Part shown: positions 1-7,678 of the stretch, in pieces
Layout of the letters: each line of letters starts with the position of its first letter
Position numbering within the stretch: the first letter of the stretch is position 1
Assembly (NCBI GenBank): GCA_050309735.1
Contig: JBNRMS010000068.1
Location: 1 to 64,000, forward strand
Length of the DNA stretch: 64,000 bases
Origin: UMGS1002 sp050309735
Lineage (GTDB): Bacteria; Bacillota; Clostridia; Oscillospirales; CAG-272
Reading direction: 5' to 3'
Program-made: the position numbers and the translations under genes
The notes under the pieces: model-generated
What the model was told of the DNA's origin: nothing
What the model saw: only the letters and a program-made list of their open reading frames with translations
Databases searched by the model: none

Positions 1-6
1 AAAAAA

Positions 7-1251
7 CTAGCTTACAACCAACCCCTGTTTTTCAAGGAATCTGACAGCTTGTTTTACAGCTTTGGATAATTGTTTTTCCTTCAGTTCTTCCGGCATGTCA
101 ATTTTAAAAAGGTCGGTAGGATTCCAGACCTCGCCGGTGGACATTATGGAATGAATCGCAGTGAGAATCATCCGGGCAATGGCAATAATGGCACGTTTCT
201 TTCCTCTGCGCTTTGAAATCTGCTCAAACTTCAATTTGTAATAAGAAGATTTTGTCGACTTCACGGCTGCGTGTGCAACTTGCACAAGCGCAGGTTTGAG
301 ATAAACTCCTGCACGTGTAATGCGAACAGATTTCTTCTTACCGGCAGATTCATTGTTGCCGGGTGTCAGTCCCGCCCAGCAGCACAAACGCTTTGAAGAA
401 CCAAATTGTGACATGTCCGTCCCGATTTCAGAGATAATAGTGATGGCGGAATCGCGGTCGACTCCGGGTATGGTTGACAATAGCGAGATGAGGGGTTCGT
501 GTTTGGCAACCATAGAGTCAATTGCAGAATCAACCTCGGCAATAGCGTTTTCGAGATAGTCATGATGTGAACGTACGATCCGCATCCGGAATTTCTGTTC
601 CGGTGTAATGGAATAGCCTTCAATTGATTCAAGCACGGAATCAGCTTTCTTCTTCAGTGACCGCTGCAAAAGAGAGACGCAGTATTCCGGATCGAAGGTG
701 TCCTCGGAAATCAGGTAATTGGTAATAGCGGAAGCGGACTTTCCGAACATATCGGATACGACAGAATCGAGAGCAACATTGCAGACGGTAAACGCATTCT
801 GAAAACGGTTTTTCTCACTGCTTTTCATAGATACCAGCTTGTACCGGTAGCGGGTAAACTCACGGAGAATTCGGATTTCTTTACATGGGATAAAGCTGCC
901 CGGTACGAGTCCCAAACGGAACAGGTCTCCAATCCATTTTGAATCTTTGCTGTCATCCTTGTTGCCTTTTACGGCTCTTACCCATTTCGGATTGGCAATG
1001 GTGACCCTTATTCCTCGATATTCGAGGATGTTGAACACAGGTACCCAATACTTTCCGGTGGACTCCATACAGACATCAGGGCAGTTATTCTGATGGAGCC
1101 AATCCGCAAATCGGTTCAGATCGCTGTTGTAGGTTGAGAAGCGTTTCTTTTGGTAATGCGGCTGGACACCGTCAGTGGTGGAAACTATGGTTCCCACCAA
1201 AAAGGATTTGTGCACATCCACTCCACAGCAAACGGGATAAACAACTTTCAA
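7..1251 (-). CDS. IS110 family transposase
   Basis: This is the DEDD transposase of an IS110-family insertion sequence, which moves a circular intermediate and lacks classical terminal inverted repeats. Its 414 residues are a normal length. The RuvC-like N-terminal part shows the acidic residues at D12 (GVDVHKS), E63 (MESTGKYW) and the D100-D109 cluster. The C-terminal Tnp2 part shows IPGVDRDS (about 262) and a WAGLTPGNNESAGKK block (about 290-305) where the catalytic serine is expected. The start is a TTG with GGAGG eight bases upstream. The frame is intact, so the element may be active. Its exact ends cannot be placed, because the 3' end of the gene almost reaches the edge of the window. 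Confidence 0.95.
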   Translation of the reverse strand: MKVVYPVCCGVDVHKSFLVGTIVSTTDGVQPHYQKKRFSTYNSDLNRFADWLHQNNCPDVCMESTGKYWVPVFNILEYRGIRVTIANPKWVRAVKGNKDDSKDSKWIGDLFRLGLVPGSFIPCKEIRILREFTRYRYKLVSMKSSEKNRFQNAFTVCNVALDSVVSDMFGKSASAITNYLISEDTFDPEYCVSLLQRSLKKKADSVLESIEGYSITPEQKFRMRIVRSHHDYLENAIAEVDSAIDSMVAKHEPLISLLSTIPGVDRDSAITIISEIGTDMSQFGSSKRLCCWAGLTPGNNESAGKKKSVRITRAGVYLKPALVQVAHAAVKSTKSSYYKLKFEQISKRRGKKRAIIAIARMILTAIHSIMSTGEVWNPTDLFKIDMPEELKEKQLSKAVKQAVRFLEKQGLVVS

Positions 1252-1430
1252 ATATTCTTCCTCCTTTAAATTGTTGTGAGGAAGAAGGCAGTGACTGAAT
1301 CATCACACAATTTAACAGGTGCTAAAACAATTCTTAGCGTACGGGCTTAAAGCGCCACTTATTTGTGCTTGAAATAATGATTCCAACACTGATTAAAATA
1401 CTGTTTTTTACAGGAAGTGTATCTACGACT
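1252..1430 (-). other. IS110 5' non-coding end, possible bridge-RNA region
   Basis: About 180 bases lie upstream of the transposase start with no convincing gene. IS110-group elements are known to transcribe a guide (bridge) RNA from the non-coding end upstream of the transposase. This is the matching position, but I cannot fold or align it here and do not claim a defined RNA. The element boundary on this side is also unknown. Confidence 0.35.
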
Positions 1431-1509
1431 CACCCCAACGTGCGTTGTAGTGTGCCTTCCTCCTCAAAATTATTATATAACAAAAATCGCCGCCCGCAGC
1501 ACTCTTTCA

Positions 1510-1551
1510 TTCCTATTTGTGCTGACGCATAGCGGCAGAATGGAAATTAAA
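1510..1551 (+). repeat. Degenerate partial copy of the 118-bp start-codon repeat
   Basis: The segment CTATTTGTGCTGACGCATAG followed by CGGCAGAATGGAAATTAA aligns without gaps to the end of the 118-bp repeats (CTATTTGCACTGCCGCAAAG then CGGCAGAATGGAGATTAG at the 9.2 kb copy). Only about the last 40 bases are recognisable, and the GC hairpin is weakened. It stops just before the regulator's ATG, as in the full copies. Confidence 0.5.
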
Positions 1552-2364
1552 ATGATTAAACTTGGAGAAAAGATAAAATCTTTAAGAAAACAGAAAAATG
1601 TATCGCAAGAAGTTTTTGCAAACTACCTCGGCGTATCATTTCAAGCTGTTTCAAAATGGGAGAACGGCAACACAATGCCGGACGTAACCATGATTCCTGC
1701 TATCGCATCTTTTTTCGGTGTTTCGACCGACGAGCTTTTTGATTTTAATTTATTTGAAATTGAGAAGCAGGTCGAGGCTATCTGTGATGAAGCGTACAAG
1801 TATCGTTTTACCGATGCAGAGAAATCAGAGCGTATTTTGCGCGACGGATTGCGGAGATTCCCCGGAAACGATATCATATTGAACAATCTGCTTTATACAT
1901 TGGATTATCAAACACGAGCAGAAGAAATCATCAACCTTTGTAAAACTCTCATAGAAGCAACTAATGATGATTCGGTAAAATACGATGCCTGCCGTATTCT
2001 TGCGACGTGCTATAAGGAAAACGGTCAGTATGATTTAGTCAAGCCTACTCTTGAAAAGATCCCCGAGATATATTTTACAAAGCTGGAATTAATGGCATCC
2101 CTTTTGGATGGAGAGGATAGCTATGAGGCAGCACAGAAGCAAAAGAATATTTCTGCGGAAGACTTGATCAATATGCTGATCATCGCAGGCAAGCACTTAA
2201 AACAAAACGGAGAGTCAGAAAAAGCTATTTCTCAATTCAAAATCGCACAGAAAGTGATGGATGCTTTTGCAGAGGATTTTCTTGAATCCAAGTGGTTCAA
2301 ATCAACTATTTTCGAGTACACAAGCAAACAAAAGAAAGAAGTAGAAAGATTACTCAGTGAATAA
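1552..2364 (+). CDS. XRE-family regulator with TPR-like C-terminus
   Basis: This is a helix-turn-helix DNA-binding regulator. Residues about 6-60 form a Cro/CI-type domain (LRKQKNVSQEVFANYLGVSF then QAVSKWENG). The remaining roughly 200 residues are helical and TPR-like, with YDACRILATCYKENGQYDLV as a recognisable repeat. The ATG at 1552 is preferred because a GGAAATTAA tail precedes it; an in-frame ATG at 1540 is the alternative. The 40 bases upstream match the last third of the 118-bp repeat found at 9155, 18814 and 18932. It is a paralogue of the regulator at 3678: both have the same domain order and both end in a terminator with the same stem. The ligand or target is unknown; regulators of this type often control a neighbouring gene. 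Confidence 0.9.
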   Translation: MIKLGEKIKSLRKQKNVSQEVFANYLGVSFQAVSKWENGNTMPDVTMIPAIASFFGVSTDELFDFNLFEIEKQVEAICDEAYKYRFTDAEKSERILRDGLRRFPGNDIILNNLLYTLDYQTRAEEIINLCKTLIEATNDDSVKYDACRILATCYKENGQYDLVKPTLEKIPEIYFTKLELMASLLDGEDSYEAAQKQKNISAEDLINMLIIAGKHLKQNGESEKAISQFKIAQKVMDAFAEDFLESKWFKSTIFEYTSKQKKEVERLLSE

Positions 2365-2370
2365 TCTCTC

Positions 2371-2397
2371 GCCCCGCCTCGCGCGGGGCTGTTTTAT
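2371..2397 (+). terminator. Intrinsic terminator after XRE regulator
   Basis: Seven-base stem GCCCCGC/GCGGGGC around a CTCGC loop, followed by a T-rich tail. The 19-base hairpin is identical to the one after the second XRE gene at 4740. Confidence 0.85.
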
Positions 2398-2523
2398 TAT
2401 TACAGTCGCAGAATTTCTTTCAACTATGTAAAGGTATCCCGGGAAAACCCGTTGATAAACCGGTTCAGCCGATAGGCGATACTTTATGTACAAATGTGTT
2501 ATTCTGTCTTTGACCAATATTAA

Positions 2524-3021
2524 TTATATTAGCTTGGCTGTCGGCATTATAACGCCGCAGGCGATCTTCTCGCCGGAATTTCCTGACGGCTGGGTTTTGA
2601 AATCATCGGGAGACACATGTATGATAACCGATTTCCCGATGATCTCATGCACGGTAAAACGGTTGGTAAGACACACAGACAATGCCTTGCCGTCGGAGCC
2701 GAACAAAGGCGGTAAGTCTCCGGCGTGATAAGGATGCTGACAGCCGTTCGGATTGTAATGCATACCCGCATCCGCAAAGGCATCATCGTTGTTCCCGGTG
2801 CAGTGACCGCCGCTGTGAATATGAAACGCAAATATTGGACTGTCGCATACCCCTTCGCCGCGCGGCAAGCCTGTAATTTCGGCGCGTACGATCACACCGT
2901 CCCGCATCTGATAAAATAATACTCTGCCGTGAATATCCGGATATTTTTCACTGCCGTTTACAAACGCCGCCGCATTGGCACGCCGGCGAAACACTGAGCC
3001 TAAACTTATATGATTGTTCAT
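2524..3021 (-). CDS. Cu/Zn superoxide dismutase family protein
   Basis: This belongs to the Cu/Zn superoxide dismutase fold, which dismutates superoxide to oxygen and peroxide. The metal-site pattern is visible in order: FAFHIHSGG (two copper histidines), AGMHYNP, QHPYHAGDLPPLF (bridging/zinc histidines and the zinc aspartate), VIIHVSPDDF (last copper histidine), then PSGNSGEKIACGVI. The cysteine in GGHC and the one in ACGVI could form the family disulfide. The guide arginine normally seen in GNAGxRxACG is lysine here. No signal peptide is evident, so a cytoplasmic location is likely. The start at 3021 (MNNH) is chosen because AAGGGG precedes it at good spacing. It lies between two XRE regulators that point the other way. 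Confidence 0.88.
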   Translation of the reverse strand: MNNHISLGSVFRRRANAAAFVNGSEKYPDIHGRVLFYQMRDGVIVRAEITGLPRGEGVCDSPIFAFHIHSGGHCTGNNDDAFADAGMHYNPNGCQHPYHAGDLPPLFGSDGKALSVCLTNRFTVHEIIGKSVIIHVSPDDFKTQPSGNSGEKIACGVIMPTAKLI

Positions 3022-3104
3022 TCTGTACACCCCTTCGACTTTTTGTTACAGTATATGCCGCCATAGCAATGATGTTTCCGGGAAGCCACCCAGTAACTCG
3101 TGAT

Positions 3105-3306
3105 TATGTTACCGAGGCGCTGCCCCGGCCCCCTCGTGTTTTCCACGGGGCCCTGCCCCGGCCCCCGCAGGCCCCTTCTTGAAAGAAGGGGCCTTGACCA
3201 CCAAGAACTTTCCCAAAGAGGGAGAAGGGGCAAGCGGACGAATATGAAGTTACGCTAAAGCGTTTGAACGTGTTAGACCGTGCTTCTGTCTTTTGCAGAT
3301 AAGCGT
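3105..3306 (-). repeat. GC-rich intergenic repeat, copy M
   Basis: On the minus strand this runs from GCAAAAGACAGAAG through AAAGTTCTTGGTGGTCAAGG, the hairpin GGCCCCTTCTTTCAAGAAGG and repeated GGCAGCGCC-type blocks. The same order, with many substitutions, occurs on the plus strand at 14683-14886. Reading frames through it are by-products of the repeat. Confidence 0.8.
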
Positions 3307-3310
3307 CAAG

Positions 3311-3397
3311 CCTTTGTTTGGTGAAAATCGCGAGCTTTTGAAAAAGCTCGCGATTTTCAAAGGCAGAGCCTTTGGTCGCGCACGTCAAGCGCGAAAA
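3311..3397 (-). repeat. Three-hairpin chain repeat, copy 1
   Basis: Read on the minus strand it gives three consecutive hairpins: CGCGC/GCGCG (3377-3393), CAAAGGC/GCCTTTG around AGA (3358-3374), and a 17-base perfect palindrome with arms GAAAATCGCGAGCTTTT (3323-3358, two-base loop). They are followed by CACCAAACAAAGG. The same order of three hairpins, with different stem sequences, occurs at 14386 and 14584, again directly upstream of the GC-rich repeat in the latter case. Confidence 0.75.
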
Positions 3398-3605
3398 ATA
3401 AAACGGGTTCCCTTCGCCTCTGCAATAGTGGGTTCGGGCTTCTGCCCGATTTCGCGCAGGGGACTGCCTCGCGCTATGCTTTCCCCGGATACAAGCGTCG
3501 GGAAATACAAAAAAACACAAATAGGGATTGCATACCTGCGATAAAGCAGGCGCATCTTTTATACTTTCTGTTGATATTTTCAACTCGGATTGAACAACGC
3601 GGTTA

Positions 3606-3633
3606 TTGAATAAGTGCAAATATATGATATAAT
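3606..3633 (+). promoter_or_regulatory. Sigma-A type promoter for second XRE gene
   Basis: TTGAAT, 16-base spacer, TATAAT, ending 44 bases before the ATG of the regulator. The stretch 3398-3605 upstream holds only further small GC hairpins such as CGGGC/GCCCG and no gene. Confidence 0.7.
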
Positions 3634-3677
3634 ATAATCAGAACAGGCGCTTGTTACTTTACACCTTGGAGGAAAAA

Positions 3678-4733
3678 ATGGAACTTAAAATTAGTGAGAA
3701 TTTAAGAAAACTGCGAAATGAGCACGGGAATACACAAGATGCTCTCGCAAATCATCTTGGTATATCTGTGCAAGCGGTGTCAAAGTGGGAACGCGGAGAC
3801 GGCTACCCCGATATAACGCTACTTCCCTATATCGCATCTTATTATGAGGTAACTGTGGACGATATTTTGGGGTGCAATTCTATACGAAAACAGGAGGAGA
3901 TCGAAGCATTTAAGAAACAGGCTCAAATCCTGATCAACAAAGGAAAACGGAAAGAACGTCTTGAACTTTGTCGCAAGATGCAAAAGAAATATCCGAACGA
4001 TGAAGATGTGCTGTACAACTTAATGTATGATTTGTGGGCTGTTGACCGCGCAAAGAACAGCGAGGAAATTATTTGTATCGCTACCAAACTTCTGAAAAGT
4101 GATTCTCCGGAAATCCGCTACGGAGCTATTCAAATGCTTGCCTTTACCTATTCAGCATTAGGAAATGATGAAAAGGCAGTAGAATATGCCAAGATGGTTC
4201 CGTGCAACCGAGATTTGCTTTCTTCCGTCTTAAAAGGCAAAGAATTGGTCGAGCACTGCCGTTGGTACTTTTGGAATGTTTGTGATACGATGCTTAGGTT
4301 ATCTCACAATATGATACAATGTTCCGAAGCGGGATACACTGCACAGGAACGTCACTCTATAAGAGAAACCTTGTATCAATTTTATCATCTCATATTCTCA
4401 GATGGCGATTTCGGATTTTTCGAAAACCGTCTCGGAAGGCTTTGCCGTGATATGGCAATAAGCTCGGCGGAAATGGGTAAAATTGATCAAGCATTTGATG
4501 AACTTAACAAAATGTGTGATCATATGGAAAAATATCAAAAATTCACTTATATAGAGCATACTTCACCTTTGGTGCGCGGATTACAATATGATAATTCGCA
4601 AAGTGGTAGCAGTGACGAAAAAAGTATGGCTTACGGTTTCCTTTGCTCCTTAGATGAAAATCCTCTATTTAATTGTCTGCACTCACATAAAAGATTGGAA
4701 TCAATAAAAAAACGCTTGCAAGCCTTGGGATGA
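3678..4733 (+). CDS. XRE-family regulator with TPR-like C-terminus
   Basis: This is a 351-residue DNA-binding regulator. The N-terminal Cro/CI domain (about 1-60) contains HLGISVQAVSKWERGDG, and the rest is a helical TPR-like region (for example LAFTYSALGNDEKAVEYAKM, about 150-170). The start is fixed by GGAGG seven bases before the ATG. It has its own promoter at 3606 and its own terminator at 4740, so it is probably monocistronic. It has the same architecture and terminator stem as the regulator at 1552. The two flank the superoxide dismutase gene, which is read in the opposite direction. The effector is unknown. Confidence 0.9.
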   Translation: MELKISENLRKLRNEHGNTQDALANHLGISVQAVSKWERGDGYPDITLLPYIASYYEVTVDDILGCNSIRKQEEIEAFKKQAQILINKGKRKERLELCRKMQKKYPNDEDVLYNLMYDLWAVDRAKNSEEIICIATKLLKSDSPEIRYGAIQMLAFTYSALGNDEKAVEYAKMVPCNRDLLSSVLKGKELVEHCRWYFWNVCDTMLRLSHNMIQCSEAGYTAQERHSIRETLYQFYHLIFSDGDFGFFENRLGRLCRDMAISSAEMGKIDQAFDELNKMCDHMEKYQKFTYIEHTSPLVRGLQYDNSQSGSSDEKSMAYGFLCSLDENPLFNCLHSHKRLESIKKRLQALG

Positions 4734-4739
4734 TTTTCT

Positions 4740-4768
4740 GCCCCGCCTCGCGCGGGGCTTTTCTTTAC
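4740..4768 (+). terminator. Intrinsic terminator after second XRE gene
   Basis: Stem GCCCCGC/GCGGGGC with a CTCGC loop, then TTTTCTTTACTTT. The hairpin is identical to that at 2371. Confidence 0.85.
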
Positions 4769-4846
4769 TTTCTGCGTATGAAAAAAGCCACCACGAAAGT
4801 GATGGCTAAATTCAATTTTACCGCTAATATTGCACGCCCACCCGCA

Positions 4847-6577
4847 TTATTTATTTTTTATTCTGAGGTTAGCAACTATCGCGTTATGGTCAGACGGGTA
4901 TACGCTGCCGCCGTAAAGTGAGGTTGCGACACGGAAGCTGAGCGCATCAACCTTGTCCGAAATGAAAATATAGTCAAGAAACGTTCCGGTGCCCGAGCCG
5001 AGCCGATTATAAGTAGGCGCGGTATCGCTGTCGGCAGCGACTGCTCTCGCGTCGGACAGTGCGGCGGTCATGGCCTTGTACACATCTGACTTCGTTCCGG
5101 AATTGAAGTCTCCCGTGACGATTTTGGCACCTTCGTACCCCGCCAGCAGCTCAAGCAGCACCCGGGCCTGCTTGTCACGCGCCACTGCGGAGGCATTGTC
5201 AAGGTGAGTGTTTACGAAAAGCAGTTCAGCGCCTCCGAGCTTATCGCGCAGGACCGCATATGTAGCTATACGCACACGCTTGGATTCTTCAAACTTGGAG
5301 CCGGGCACGTCCGTCGTATCCGAAAGCCATATAGTATCGCTCCGCACAAGCTCAAAGCGATCGGTACGGTAATAGATATTATCGTATGTTGCGGTATATC
5401 CCTTTTCGGAAGTACCCTTGCCGACACAGGAATATATGTCACCGAACCCGTCCGAAAAGTAGTTCAGCCACTCGTCCTTGCCCTCCTGGATGCCGAAAAC
5501 GTCGGGACAATTTCCGGCGATCACCCACATTACAGCCGCCCGGCGCTTGTCGATATCGGTCGTACCGAGAATATTGAAGCTCATCACCCGTATGCTGTCA
5601 TCCGGCGTGTATTCACAGGCGATCTTCCCCGGCTCAAGCGCGACACTGCCAAGCGAGCTCAGGATATCACAGAGGTTGTAGGCCGCAGATAACAGCTGAC
5701 CGGCGTTCCGGGCTGCGAGTATTACCTGCCCGTTCACCACACCAAATACCGCCTCGCGGTCTCCGAGCAGCGACGCGCAGTCCGGAGTATCGGCAGGGGT
5801 AGTAAGAATGATGTCGCCCTGAATACCCGGCGCCACCGAGACGGTATAGCCGTAGCTCTGCGTGAGTTTTTCGGCCAGCACCGACGCCGCCTGGCGGACA
5901 AGTCCTATCTGACCTGTATATGCAACTGACATGTGTTTCATTTCCTGTCCCTCCAGGGTTATTGATTTTATAGCGTAATCGTCGGTGAAACAGAGATTGC
6001 TCTCAGACGACACCGTCAGACTCTCGCCCGCTCCGAACAAATTCTTGCGGATAAAGGCGCTAACACCGTTCATGGTGGCATCTGCGGTAGCCCCGGTAAT
6101 GTAAATTTTGCCGTCCTTGACGCCGATAAAATAGTCATTGTTGCGGTACTGAGACGCATCCCAGCCACAGGCGTTGCCGCGGCTTGTTTTGCCGACGACA
6201 ATTTCGGTCGGTATCTCACGGTAGCCGAGCGCCTCATTGACAAGGTCGATGGTGGTCTTGATGTCGATATCAAGATATGTTTTGAATGCACGTGACAGCT
6301 TGTCAGCGGCATCCTTCTCAGCTGAGGCGGCGTTTTTGCCGATTACTATTACGTATTCGGTAGTCTCTCCCTTTGTAAATGTCACAGTATCGGGCGTATC
6401 AGCTGAGCCCGAGGTATCCGCCGGGATCGAGGTGTTCGCGGGTGACGAGGTGTCCGGTGTTGTTGCCGACGTTTCAACCGGATCGATGCCGGGCGACGTT
6501 CCGTCACAGGCCGCCAGAAGCATTATCATTACAAGGACAGCCGTCACAAGGACGGCTGTTTTGAAATACCTGTTCAT
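4847..6577 (-). CDS. Lipoprotein with C-terminal endonuclease/exonuclease/phosphatase domain
   Basis: This is a secreted, lipid-anchored protein of 576 residues. A hydrophobic signal ends in a lipobox (LLAAC, Cys about 24), followed by a Ser/Thr/Asp/Pro linker. Residues about 65-320 look like two tandem alpha/beta modules, each with an amphipathic AADKLSRAFKTY- or AASVLAEKLTQSY-like helix. From about 330 the protein is an endonuclease/exonuclease/phosphatase domain: MSFNILG, IQEGKDEW, NTHLDNAS, TGDFNSG, FLDYIFIS and PSDHNAIVANL, so the catalytic residues look complete. The family includes nucleases and phosphodiesterases; the substrate is not predictable. It is the last gene of a minus-strand run, four bases after the stop of the CBM9-like gene. 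Confidence 0.85.
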   Translation of the reverse strand: MNRYFKTAVLVTAVLVMIMLLAACDGTSPGIDPVETSATTPDTSSPANTSIPADTSGSADTPDTVTFTKGETTEYVIVIGKNAASAEKDAADKLSRAFKTYLDIDIKTTIDLVNEALGYREIPTEIVVGKTSRGNACGWDASQYRNNDYFIGVKDGKIYITGATADATMNGVSAFIRKNLFGAGESLTVSSESNLCFTDDYAIKSITLEGQEMKHMSVAYTGQIGLVRQAASVLAEKLTQSYGYTVSVAPGIQGDIILTTPADTPDCASLLGDREAVFGVVNGQVILAARNAGQLLSAAYNLCDILSSLGSVALEPGKIACEYTPDDSIRVMSFNILGTTDIDKRRAAVMWVIAGNCPDVFGIQEGKDEWLNYFSDGFGDIYSCVGKGTSEKGYTATYDNIYYRTDRFELVRSDTIWLSDTTDVPGSKFEESKRVRIATYAVLRDKLGGAELLFVNTHLDNASAVARDKQARVLLELLAGYEGAKIVTGDFNSGTKSDVYKAMTAALSDARAVAADSDTAPTYNRLGSGTGTFLDYIFISDKVDALSFRVATSLYGGSVYPSDHNAIVANLRIKNK

Positions 6578-6580
6578 AGG

Positions 6581-7660
6581 TCAGTCTTTTTTGCGTACAT
6601 TTACACGAACAAGTGCGGGAACGGCAGCACATACCATGATGGCAAGCAGGCCTGAAGCCACTACAGATCCGCAGCCTCCCTTGTCCGAAGACGTGGTATC
6701 GGCAGACTTAGGCGTTGTGGTGTCAGCCGGCGCGGGCGTTGTGGTGTCAGAGGGCGCAGCCGTTGTAGTGTCGGCCGGAGTGGTATCCGCAGGAGTTGTG
6801 TCCGCAGGAGTTGTGTCCGCAGGTGCGGTGGTGGTATCATCAGGAACGTCGGGGTCTTCAATTTCAATTATTTCGGCACCTGCCTGGAGATAGAGCGACA
6901 CGGCACCGCAGTTGGCGAGGTTTTTGGAGAGGCCTTCGGTCGCGTTGTTGGAGAAAACATACGCATCGCGCTTGGCATCATTGTCCATAACGTCGTTTAT
7001 CTGAAGTGCAAACCCGAGCAGAGTGTCGGTGCGGCTTGTGAGGTTAGCCGCAAGGACCTCAGCATAGGCGGGATTGAAGTCTATCTGCATCTCAAAGCTG
7101 TAGTCTCCCGAGGTCTGATCCTTGTAGTCACCGACATAATTCAGCGAACCGAACATCTGGTTGAGTACGGTAAGCCCGCCCCAGGATGCTGCACGAACAG
7201 GCTCCTCCTCAATGGTACAGCCGGGGTGATAGCGGAACTGTCCGCTGCTCTCGACCGAGCGGTCGGAATAGTCCTTGTCAATTGAAAAGGCGGGATCACA
7301 AATGACGTATATATCGCAGTTGTCCATTTTTGTGGCTGAAGCATTTGACGCGCCGGGATCAGAACGGGTGGGATCGGTCACCTCGCAGAATATGTACAGT
7401 GACTTCTGGTTCCACACGAGGCGGTACTTGGCCGTGGCGAACTGACCTTCTTTTACGGTTGCCGAACCGGTGAAAATGCCGTTTTCGGCATACATTTCAT
7501 CGGAAAGCAGATAAATGTCATCCATTTTGCCGTCGAGTACGGGCGCACCGTATGCCGCCTGATAGACCACGTTGCGGTCAATGTCTGCGGCGCCTGCGCA
7601 CAGCGTGAAAAGTGCGGCCATCATTACCAGCACAACTATAGCGGAAATAAATCTCTTCAT
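6581..7660 (-). CDS. CBM9-like surface protein with Cys-type C-terminal anchor
   Basis: This is an exported 359-residue protein. A signal peptide (LVMMAALFTLCAGAADI) is followed by a domain resembling CBM9-like sugar-binding modules (GAPVLDGKMDDIY, YRLVWNQKSLYIFCEVTDPT, SFEMQIDFNPAY; about 30-255). Next come a Thr/Pro/Ala/Asp linker with DTTPA repeats (about 265-320) and a C-terminus of SSDKGGCGS, a hydrophobic helix and VRKKD. That tripartite tail resembles sorting signals of the GlyGly-CTERM or Synergist-CTERM kind rather than LPXTG. It sits between a sugar-binding lipoprotein and a hydrolytic lipoprotein, which suggests a cell-surface role in glycan capture. The ligand is unknown. Confidence 0.75.
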   Translation of the reverse strand: MKRFISAIVVLVMMAALFTLCAGAADIDRNVVYQAAYGAPVLDGKMDDIYLLSDEMYAENGIFTGSATVKEGQFATAKYRLVWNQKSLYIFCEVTDPTRSDPGASNASATKMDNCDIYVICDPAFSIDKDYSDRSVESSGQFRYHPGCTIEEEPVRAASWGGLTVLNQMFGSLNYVGDYKDQTSGDYSFEMQIDFNPAYAEVLAANLTSRTDTLLGFALQINDVMDNDAKRDAYVFSNNATEGLSKNLANCGAVSLYLQAGAEIIEIEDPDVPDDTTTAPADTTPADTTPADTTPADTTTAAPSDTTTPAPADTTTPKSADTTSSDKGGCGSVVASGLLAIMVCAAVPALVRVNVRKKD

Positions 7661-7678
7661 AAGCTATGTGTCCTTTCC

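Noticed and set aside
3104..3619. Reading frames with KVLGGQGPFFQEG-like sequence
   Set aside because: They arise from the GC-rich repeat, whose two copies give unrelated frames with stops in one of them.
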